A DNA stretch of 38,145 nucleotides from Nakamurella silvestris (GTDB taxonomy: Bacteria; Actinomycetota; Actinomycetes; Mycobacteriales; Nakamurellaceae), in contig QXCQ01000211.1 of NCBI GenBank assembly GCA_003576535.1, forward strand, positions 26,829 to 64,973, read 5' to 3'. Numbering within the stretch: the stretch's first letter is position 1; the number at the start of each line of letters is the position of its first letter. A program made the translations under genes and the position numbers. Under the pieces are notes generated by a model. The model searched no databases. It was not told the DNA's origin and saw only the letters and a list, made by a program, of their open reading frames with translations. Below, piece by piece: positions 32,015 to 38,145 of the stretch.

Positions 32015-32806
32015 ATGGCTGACGGGGTGGGACAGGCAGGCGGCGCAGGGCATTCTGATGTCGCGGGGCAAATGGCTGCGGCGGGACCGGTGGACGGTCC
32101 GGGATCGCGCGGGGGTGTGGATCAGGCAGAAACGCCGATGTTTCACGCTGAACGAGGGGCCGAGGACCGACCGAAGGACCCGGACCGCACCAGGCGCCGT
32201 TGGTGGCTGGTCGCCGCCGCGTCGTTCCTGGTCTCTGCGGTGGCGGTGGGTGTGGTGCTGGTGGTCCAACATCGGCAGGATGCGATCATGTCCGCCGATG
32301 TGCTGACGGCACGGGGGTCCTACGGAGGAACCTGGTGGGAGTCACCGTCGGATGCGGCGCTGGAGGAGAAAACCGGGATCGGCGACTTCGACGACGAGCC
32401 GACCCGGGCGGTGCCCCTGCGCAAAGGGGAGATCCAAGGGGTCGCATTTCTGGTGACCAATCAGAGCGAATACCCGGCCACGGTGCACGGCAGCCAGGCC
32501 CCGGAGTTGTACACGGTCCAGATCTCGACCACCCCGATGCAGGGGGTCCTGCCGCACGATCAGGTCGAATTCGCCGACAGTGCGACCATCGGGCCGGGTG
32601 AGGTGCGGTACCTGTTGGTCCGATCCACACTCCGATCCAGCTGCGCGGGCTACAGCACGGGCAGTGCGCTTGCCCTGTCCGAGGCCGGGGTGAAGGTCGA
32701 GGTGGAAGGGACGGAACGCACGGTCCGGGTCTCCGCCCGGGACCAGATGTTGCTGTTGTCGATGGAGGACGAGAACCCGCCCGCGTGCCCGCCGATCACC
32801 AGGTGA
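32015..32806 (+). CDS. Membrane-anchored secreted protein, family not recognised
   Basis: 263 residues. A Gly/Ala/Asp-rich cytoplasmic N-terminus (about 60 residues) with a basic end (RPKDPDRTRRRWW) leads to one TM (about 65-85, LVAAASFLVSAVAVGVVLVV). An extracellular beta domain of about 175 residues follows (FLVTNQSEYPATVHG, ATIGPGEVRYLLVRSTL), with cysteines in SSCAGY and PACPP near the C-terminus. The pattern of a substituent-type beta sandwich with a Cys pair resembles many actinobacterial envelope proteins, but I assign no function. ATG 32015 has CAGGA about 9 nt upstream. It converges with the acyltransferase gene across a perfect palindrome. Its start lies 58 bp after the R1/R2 element. 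Confidence 0.78.
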   Translation: MADGVGQAGGAGHSDVAGQMAAAGPVDGPGSRGGVDQAETPMFHAERGAEDRPKDPDRTRRRWWLVAAASFLVSAVAVGVVLVVQHRQDAIMSADVLTARGSYGGTWWESPSDAALEEKTGIGDFDDEPTRAVPLRKGEIQGVAFLVTNQSEYPATVHGSQAPELYTVQISTTPMQGVLPHDQVEFADSATIGPGEVRYLLVRSTLRSSCAGYSTGSALALSEAGVKVEVEGTERTVRVSARDQMLLLSMEDENPPACPPITR

Positions 32807-32827
32807 CAGTCTGTCGGCCCTGGCTCG

Positions 32828-32853
32828 GCGCGGGCGTCGTACGACGCCCGCGC
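32828..32853. terminator. Bidirectional terminator palindrome
   Basis: GCGCGGGCGTCGT (32828-32840) is followed directly by its exact complement ACGACGCCCGCGC, a perfect 26-bp palindrome centred between two convergent stop codons (32806 and 32858). ACTTTC follows on the plus strand. Symmetry suits both transcripts. Confidence 0.8.
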
Positions 32854-32857
32854 ACTT

Positions 32858-34528
32858 TCAGGTGCCAGGGCTGTCAGCGACCGGCCTGGTGGACGAGATC
32901 GGTGCTGCGGCCGGGCGAGGGGCGGTGGGCCGGGTCCCGGGTGGGGCCTTCCACAGCGTGCCGGCCGGTACGTCGGTCGGCGCAGCCGAAGACGTGGTGG
33001 CGGCCGAAGATGTCGTGACCGCGGTTCCTGCCGCCACCGGGACACCGGTCGACGGGGGACCAGGGGGGTAACCGGGCACCTGCTCGGCGGCGTCCGCTTC
33101 GGGCCCGGCCGCCTCGACCCCTGCCCTGCCGACCCCTGCCCCGTCGACCCCTGCCCTGCCGACCCCTGCCCTGCCGACGCCTGCCCCGTCGACGCCTGCC
33201 CCGTCGACGCTTGACCCTGGTCCGTCGAGACCGTCCGCCCTGGACCTTCTCGCCTTGTCCCGCGGTTGTGTCGCCTTCCACCGTCGGACGAGCCGTTGCA
33301 ACGGCACCTCCAGCACGGCGTGACTGATCGAGGCCGCGATGATCGCGGCGACCAGGCAGCAGGAGGCGAACACCAGGTGATTCATCCGATTCAGCCCGGC
33401 GGAGACGGCGAGCTGGCCGAGCGGGAACGCCCAGATGTAGATCCCGAAGGACAGGTTCCCCAACGGCGGGCCGAGACGCCACGGCAACCGGACCATCGCC
33501 GTCACACAGAGATAGGCGGTCGCAGCCGAGCCGGTGATGTACCAGTCCCGCCGGACGAACGAGAACAGCAGGATGGCGACGGCGATGAGGATCGCGTACT
33601 GGCCGGTGGGGATACGCGTCCGGTAGAGGTACAGCGTGACCCCGAAGAAGAACAGGAAGATCAGATTCATGTGCGTGGGCATGAGATTGGTCTGCAGCCA
33701 GGTTCCGCTGTACCAGTGGCCGCCCCCGATCTTCCACTCGACCCAGTTGTGGCTCTGCAGGTTCATCACGACGTAGGCGGCGGCGGCCAGGACCGGGGCG
33801 ATCCAGCGACGTCCGCGCGTCAACCCGAGCGCGACGGCCCCGGCCAGGATGACGTAGGCGCAGAACTGCGCCGTCAACGACCAGATCGAGCCGTTCCAGG
33901 CGTTGGGGAACGGAACGTCGACCAGCGTCCCGCGGATGTCGTACGCGGGAGTGTTCAACAGCCCCACCAGCAGGTTGTTCTTCACGTAGTCGACGGCACC
34001 GCCCCGGCCGGTCCAGGGGAACGGCTGCCAGGTCCTGGTACGCAGGTAGGCACCGAGGGGTGCGATGACGAAGGCCGTCACCGTGAGTCCCACCCACAGC
34101 AACGGCAGGATGCGCAGGACCCGGGTCCACGCGAACCGCCAGATCGAGGGGTTGCCGCACAGGGATCGTGCGATCAGGAAGCCGCCGATCGCGAAGAACC
34201 CGGTGACCCCGGGAGCTCCCCAGGAGGATGTCCCGTTGCTCCAGGCGTACCTCGGCGTCTGGTCGTACCCACCGAGCACGAAGGCGTGGCTGTACACCAC
34301 GGCTGCGGCGAAGAGGAAGTACAACAGGGACCCTGCGTTGTTCTTCGAATCGAAGTCGTCGAGGGTGAACCTGCGGCGGGCCCTGGCCGGTGCCCGATCG
34401 GCGGTCGGGACCTCTACCGCGTCATCGGGGGTCGGACCGGGAGTGCTCGTGGTTCGCGGTGCCTGTTCCTGGGGGAGGGAAGCCCGGGCGATGACGTCCT
34501 TCGTGGTGACGGCGGGTTCGATACGCAT
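32858..34528 (-). CDS. Acyltransferase 3 (OafA/YrhL-type) membrane protein
   Basis: 556 residues. After a 55-residue Pro/Ala/Arg cytoplasmic start come about ten membrane helices with family motifs: NNAGSLLYFLFAAAVVYSHAF (conserved His), GAPGVTGFFAIGGFLIARSL, FAWTRVLRILPLLWVGL, NGSIWSLTAQFCAYV and GNLSFGIYIWAFPLGQ. These enzymes transfer acetyl or similar groups to cell-surface sugars. The last 130 residues are a disordered Gly/Ala/Val/Pro/Thr tail with 5-residue repeats encoded by a 15-bp tandem repeat; family members normally end near residue 420. ATG 34528 has no close Shine-Dalgarno. It sits with FkbM and glycosyltransferase genes on the same strand, suggesting a surface polysaccharide or glycoprotein glycan. 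Confidence 0.92.
   Translation of the reverse strand: MRIEPAVTTKDVIARASLPQEQAPRTTSTPGPTPDDAVEVPTADRAPARARRRFTLDDFDSKNNAGSLLYFLFAAAVVYSHAFVLGGYDQTPRYAWSNGTSSWGAPGVTGFFAIGGFLIARSLCGNPSIWRFAWTRVLRILPLLWVGLTVTAFVIAPLGAYLRTRTWQPFPWTGRGGAVDYVKNNLLVGLLNTPAYDIRGTLVDVPFPNAWNGSIWSLTAQFCAYVILAGAVALGLTRGRRWIAPVLAAAAYVVMNLQSHNWVEWKIGGGHWYSGTWLQTNLMPTHMNLIFLFFFGVTLYLYRTRIPTGQYAILIAVAILLFSFVRRDWYITGSAATAYLCVTAMVRLPWRLGPPLGNLSFGIYIWAFPLGQLAVSAGLNRMNHLVFASCCLVAAIIAASISHAVLEVPLQRLVRRWKATQPRDKARRSRADGLDGPGSSVDGAGVDGAGVGRAGVGRAGVDGAGVGRAGVEAAGPEADAAEQVPGYPPGPPSTGVPVAAGTAVTTSSAATTSSAAPTDVPAGTLWKAPPGTRPTAPRPAAAPISSTRPVADSPGT
33115..33204. repeat. 15-bp tandem repeat in the acyltransferase tail, six units
   Basis: Six units of CGACCCCTGCCCTGC and its variant CGACGCCTGCCCCGT run without gaps, followed by a partial unit. 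They encode five-residue repeats (GAGVD, GAGVG, RAGVG) on the minus strand. The length is a multiple of three, so unit gain or loss would keep the frame. Confidence 0.9.
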
Positions 34529-34708
34529 AGGGCAAATCTGACTCTTCCGAGTAGGGGCGGCGTGCTGACCGGCGGCGGTGCGTCGGCCGCCGATCGGCTC
34601 GTACTCCTGTGAGCTGGGTGTTCGGAGGTATCCGTCGCACGGCGGGCGCGAGCTTCATCGATGGTAGTTCACCGCCGTCAGGGTTGTCCGGTGAGCGGTT
34701 CCGACCGG

Positions 34709-35863
34709 TCAGGTCCGATCGACCGGGGCAGAACGGTCCGGCGACAGATCGTTCTCGGTCAGGGTGCCAGGGCGCTGCCGCCAGGCCGGACGATGATCGG
34801 TGCGGGTGCCGTCGGAGCGGACGGAGGGGTCCTCACCTGCGGAATCGGGGACGACCGGCTGCAGGTGGTGGCTGTGGGCGAGGTGGAGCAGGTGGCGGGT
34901 GGGTGGCCAGTTGAGCTGGACGACCTCCTGCTCGGCGAGTCCGTCCCAGTCGACGTCGGCCGGGTGGTCCACACGCCGCGGAGTGGTGTTCAGCGTCGCC
35001 GCCAGCCGCCGGGCCAACGGTGTGGTGGCCTCGATCGGGCCGATCACCAGGAAACCCCGCGCAGGCTCAGGGGGTGGGTCGGCTGCGGCCTGGCTGTCCG
35101 CGTCGGCGGAGGTGTGTCCGAGCTCCCCCAGCAGGGATCGGACGTAGTCGCGCAGTCGGGTGATCTCCTCGTTGAGAAGTTCGACATAGGCGGGGGTGTA
35201 TCGGTCGACGATCGAGGCCGGGGGGAGCGGGTCGATGTCCGCGGCATGCTCCTGTGCGGTGAAGAAGAGGTTCAGGCCGTCGAAGAGGGACTCGATGTAG
35301 CCGTTGTCGTCCAGGTGGTGCCGCCAGTGCTGGTCGGTCCGTTCGGTGGACCAGGGTCTGACCGCTTCGACAACGATGATCTTCGGCCGCCACCGGGTCA
35401 GATCGATCCCTTCCAGGACCGCGAGTTCGGCGCCTTCCACATCGATCTTGAGGAAGTCGATGCCGGTGCCCGCAGGGACGTGCTCGGCGAGGATGCCGTT
35501 CAGCGTGCGGGCCTGGACCTGCCCGGTCTGCAGATGATGGCCACTGGAGCGCAGGACCTCGGCGTTGGTGAACTCGGTGGTCGACTGGTCCGGGTCGTCG
35601 GCGTCCTCGTGGAACGTGACGACGCCGTCACTGGAGTAGGCGGCGAGGTGGAGGTTCACATCCCGTGGTCGGTGCAGCGCGAGCAGGGTCACGGCCTCGA
35701 CGCGGGCGTCCACGTTGATCCCCGACCAGCCGAGGTCGTAGAAGTGCCTCGTGACGGACGCGATGTTCGGGTCGGCGGCACCGACATCCACGTAGAAACC
35801 GGTCGCTGCGGGCAAGGCGCGCGCCAGGACGACGTCCTCGGCGTTCTGCGCGTAGGAGATCAC
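34709..35863 (-). CDS. FkbM-family methyltransferase with truncated sulfotransferase-like C-terminus
   Basis: 384 residues. An FkbM SAM-dependent methyltransferase domain (1-215): ISYAQNAEDVVLARAL, FYVDVGAADPNIASVTRHFYDLGWSGINVDA (SAM site), FLKIDVEGAELAVLEGIDL. FkbM enzymes O-methylate sugars or polyketides. A helical stretch (about 220-255) follows, then GFLVIGPIEATTPLARRLAATL, VDHPADVDWDGL and VVQLNWPPTRHLLHL, which resemble the N-terminal half of sulfotransferase-like proteins. The usual following R-P-L-D (PAPS) motif is absent and the rest is low complexity. GTG 35863 starts 23 bp after the coiled-coil gene. It is part of the glycan cluster. The C-terminal call is tentative. Confidence 0.85.
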   Translation of the reverse strand: MISYAQNAEDVVLARALPAATGFYVDVGAADPNIASVTRHFYDLGWSGINVDARVEAVTLLALHRPRDVNLHLAAYSSDGVVTFHEDADDPDQSTTEFTNAEVLRSSGHHLQTGQVQARTLNGILAEHVPAGTGIDFLKIDVEGAELAVLEGIDLTRWRPKIIVVEAVRPWSTERTDQHWRHHLDDNGYIESLFDGLNLFFTAQEHAADIDPLPPASIVDRYTPAYVELLNEEITRLRDYVRSLLGELGHTSADADSQAAADPPPEPARGFLVIGPIEATTPLARRLAATLNTTPRRVDHPADVDWDGLAEQEVVQLNWPPTRHLLHLAHSHHLQPVVPDSAGEDPSVRSDGTRTDHRPAWRQRPGTLTENDLSPDRSAPVDRT

Positions 35864-35886
35864 CGATACCCGCTTTCGGTTACTTC

Positions 35887-36405
35887 TCAGTGGCCGGGTG
35901 TCTTGCGGTGTGGACGCACGATTCGGGCCAGTGGATTCCTGCTGACCTTGTCGACGATACGGACCGCGCGCCGTCGGCTGAACACGGCCAGCAGGGCCTC
36001 CGACTGGTCGGCCCGGTCGAGCGCCGCCTGGAGATCCTGGGCGACGAGGTTCCGCTGGTGGATCGCCGTGTCCCGGTCGTCCTCGGCCCGTTGCGCCCGC
36101 GCCTGAGCGGCCGGCAGGTCCACCAGGTGGATCCGGTCGATGTTCCTGATGTGCTGATGGGTCAGCCGCATGATCTCCTGCTGTTGGGCGGCAGCCTTCT
36201 CCAGCATCTCGTTGTAGGCCTTGGTGACCGCCAGGTCGCGGCCGATCGAGGAGAGCTCCAGCTCGTGGATGCGTTCGGCCTCGATCCGGGTGTTGAGCTG
36301 TGCGGTGAGCTCCTCGACCCGCTCCTCGAGTTCGAACAGCGCCCGTCGGTCCGGCGTGTCCGGACCCTGCTGATCGCGGGCCGGTTTCGGTGAATCGGTC
36401 ATCAT
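35887..36405 (-). CDS. Coiled-coil protein in the glycan operon
   Basis: 172 residues. Heptad patterns run from about 22 to 140 (ELEERVEELTAQLNTRIEAERIHELEL; AQARAQRAEDDRDTAIHQRNLVAQDLQAALDRADQ), followed by a basic end (FSRRRAVRIVDKVSRNPLARIVRPHRK). No enzyme motif and no membrane segment. Similar coiled-coil stretches are often attached to glycosyltransferases; here it is a separate gene whose ATG overlaps the glycosyltransferase stop (ATGA). It may scaffold the glycosyltransferase and FkbM enzymes or measure chain length. Two adjacent ATGs (36405, 36402) are possible starts. Confidence 0.78.
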   Translation of the reverse strand: MMTDSPKPARDQQGPDTPDRRALFELEERVEELTAQLNTRIEAERIHELELSSIGRDLAVTKAYNEMLEKAAAQQQEIMRLTHQHIRNIDRIHLVDLPAAQARAQRAEDDRDTAIHQRNLVAQDLQAALDRADQSEALLAVFSRRRAVRIVDKVSRNPLARIVRPHRKTPGH

Positions 36406-38145
36406 CGGTTCCAGTTCCGTCGGACGGGGTTGGGCTCTTGGGTGCGTACGCGGTGGATGAGTTCGGGCCAGACCGTCACGTCGTCACCGGCCTCGCGGCC
36501 GGCGCGGACGAGTTCGAGCCCGCGTTGCCGCCGCCGTTCCCACGCGTCGGGGTCGATCATCAGCTCCGTCAGTGCGGCCGCGAACTGTTCGTGGTCGTCG
36601 GTGACGGTGATCGCCTCCCGCCACGGACCGTCCAGTCCGGCTGCGCCTTCTTCGGTCGCCACCACGGGCACCCCGTACTGAACGGCCTCGATCGTCTTGA
36701 GTTTCACCCCGGCCCCGAAGGTCATCGGGGACACGGCGGTCCGGATGGAACCGTAGAACTCCTCCAGATCCGGGACGAGTCCGACGAACCTGATGTCGCT
36801 GCTCTCCAGCCAGGCGACGTCCGGCGGGGGATTCCCTCCGGTGACCAGCAGGCGAACCCCGGGCAGCTCGGCGGCCAGGATCGGCAGCACCTTCCGGGCG
36901 AACCACAGCAGGGCCTCGCTGTTCGGCGCGCCGGGTCCGGCGGCCCAACCGGCGACGAAACCGATGTCGGCGCGGGAGCGGAAGGGCTGATCGGTGGCCT
37001 CGGGGGCGTTGAGCAGGGCCCTGACCACGGTGACGGGCACCGTGCTGACCTGGCCGACCACCTCGGCCTCACCGTCGGAGATGCACACGACCGCATCCGC
37101 AGCGCGGACCACGGCCAGCTCCAGGTCCTGCATGGTCCCGGCCTCCTCGGCGAGAGCGGACCGGGTGTCGTCGGAGGCCTGTTCGACCTGTTGCAACAGT
37201 CGGCGGTGGTACAGAGCCTCGGCGTCGTAGACGAACCTGACATCGGCCAGCGGGCCGGCCAGCAGGTCCTGGAACCCGGCGGCGTTGTGCGGCCGGGAAA
37301 CGACGACGACGTCGAATTCGACACCGGGGACGGCCAGATGGGACCGGAGGTCGTGGACGATGCGGATACCGCGGGAGGCGAACTCGGCCCGATCGGCGGC
37401 CGACCAGGACACCGGGTGGAAGGTCAACTGGATGTCCGGATCGGCGGCCAGTTCGAACAACATGTCTCGCGCGCGACCGAAGCCCGAGCCGATACTGCCC
37501 TCGGGAATCCGATCGTCGATGACCAGGACCCGGGAGGTCTTGCCGGAGGCCCGGAAGACGGCCGCTTCGAGCCGACCCTGCTTCTCGCGTTCGGCGAGCT
37601 GGACCTGCCAGCGTTCGATGAACCGGTCGCGGTTGGCCTCGGTGATGAACCGGCGGAACGGGGCGTCGGAACTGGCCGAACGGATGTGTTTGACCACCGA
37701 TCGTGGCTGGTACCAGGTCTGCCAACCCGCCTGGCCCAGGCGCAGGCAGAAGTCGATGTCCTCGTAGTAGGCCGGGTAGAAGATGTCGTCGAGTCCACCG
37801 AGCTGATTCCACAGCTCCCGGCGGACGAGCAGGGCGCCGCCGGAGCAGTAGTCGACCCGCCGTTCGAAATCCCATTCCGAGATCGTCGCCGGGCCGCCGC
37901 CGTCGCCCACCCCGGCCGTCGTCCCGTCGGACCAGAGCACGGAGCCCGCCTCCTGAAGGGAGCCGTCCATGTGCAGGTAACAGCTGCCCACGGCACCGAC
38001 CTCCGGCCGGCGGTGCGCGGTGTCGATCAACGCCTCCAGCCAGCCGGGCTCGATGACGCTGTCATCGTTGAGAAGGACGACGAACTCCCCGACCGCGCGG
38101 CTCGCCGCGTAGTTCGCTGCCCGCCCGAACCCGAGGTTCGATCGG
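36402..38145 (-). CDS. Two-domain glycosyltransferase (GT2 + GT4-like), 5' end beyond the window
   Basis: 580 residues visible; the frame stays open to the window edge, so the N-terminus is missing. The first part is the end of a GT-A/GT2 domain: RSNLGFGRAANYAAS, FVVLLNDDSVIEPGWLEAL (DxD-type metal site) and YCSGGALLVRRELWNQLGGLDDIFYPAYYEDIDFCLRL (ED acceptor motif). The second part (from about residue 210 of the visible part) is a GT-B/GT4-like domain: RVLVIDDRIPEGSIGSGFGRARDML, VRLLVTGG, DIRFVGLVPDLEEFYGSIRTAVSPMTFGAGVKLKTIEAVQYGVPVVAT. Together they probably add two sugars to a surface glycan. The stop overlaps the coiled-coil start. The ATG at 38030 is internal. Confidence 0.93.
   Translation of the reverse strand, partial: RSNLGFGRAANYAASRAVGEFVVLLNDDSVIEPGWLEALIDTAHRRPEVGAVGSCYLHMDGSLQEAGSVLWSDGTTAGVGDGGGPATISEWDFERRVDYCSGGALLVRRELWNQLGGLDDIFYPAYYEDIDFCLRLGQAGWQTWYQPRSVVKHIRSASSDAPFRRFITEANRDRFIERWQVQLAEREKQGRLEAAVFRASGKTSRVLVIDDRIPEGSIGSGFGRARDMLFELAADPDIQLTFHPVSWSAADRAEFASRGIRIVHDLRSHLAVPGVEFDVVVVSRPHNAAGFQDLLAGPLADVRFVYDAEALYHRRLLQQVEQASDDTRSALAEEAGTMQDLELAVVRAADAVVCISDGEAEVVGQVSTVPVTVVRALLNAPEATDQPFRSRADIGFVAGWAAGPGAPNSEALLWFARKVLPILAAELPGVRLLVTGGNPPPDVAWLESSDIRFVGLVPDLEEFYGSIRTAVSPMTFGAGVKLKTIEAVQYGVPVVATEEGAAGLDGPWREAITVTDDHEQFAAALTELMIDPDAWERRRQRGLELVRAGREAGDDVTVWPELIHRVRTQEPNPVRRNWNR

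Overview
This 38 kb window comes from a high-GC Gram-positive actinomycete. The supporting genes are a WhiB-family iron-sulfur regulator, the nucleoid protein Lsr2, a PASTA-domain bifunctional penicillin-binding protein and ClpC; starts are often GTG and many genes overlap by 4 bp. Gene order resembles two blocks that lie apart in Mycobacterium tuberculosis: Rv3683-Rv3682(ponA2)-Rv3681c(whiB4)-Rv3680-Rv3679-Rv3678c, and Rv3598c(lysS)-Rv3597c(lsr2)-Rv3596c(clpC1) with Rv3589(mutY)-Rv3588c-Rv3587c. I cannot fix the genus from sequence alone.

Layout. 1-1.6 kb: a partial scramblase-like protein, a DUF3052 protein, a composite hairpin repeat and tRNA-Pro(CGG). 1.7-7.8 kb: an envelope/stress block (metallophosphoesterase, PonA2-like PBP, WhiB4-like regulator, two Get3/ArsA-like ATPases). 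7.8-10.4 kb: a tightly overlapping cluster with a TIGR04222 membrane protein ending in a Gly/Cys tail, a DUF692 (MNIO) enzyme and an SCO6045-like small partner. This is my best candidate for an under-described system: a membrane-anchored peptide tail modified by an iron oxidase. 10.5-12.2 kb: DUF4177 and RidA genes behind a 22-bp palindrome, then a convergent conserved protein. 12.4-17.7 kb: lysS, lsr2 and clpC with long structured spacers. 17.8-22.2 kb: PQ-loop protein, mutY, carbonic anhydrase, a membrane-anchored coiled-coil protein, a small acidic protein and an MBL-fold hydrolase.

22.3-25.5 kb is a five-gene minus-strand operon for surface proteins: two SipW/TasA-type exported proteins, a SipW-like signal peptidase, an LPNTG wall-anchored protein and a further secreted protein. 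A 0.8 kb spacer follows, then an 1840-residue SF1 helicase with a Vsr-like nuclease domain (26.3-31.8 kb), possibly a defence protein. From 32 kb to the end are a membrane-anchored protein and a surface-glycan group (acyltransferase, FkbM methyltransferase, coiled-coil protein, two-domain glycosyltransferase running off the window).

Across the window, five copies of a 52-bp (64 bp with flanks) inverted repeat sit in gaps behind stop codons. They show compensatory base changes, and two copies are followed at fixed distance by a second 70-bp inverted repeat. No transposase, phage gene, rRNA or CRISPR array is visible.
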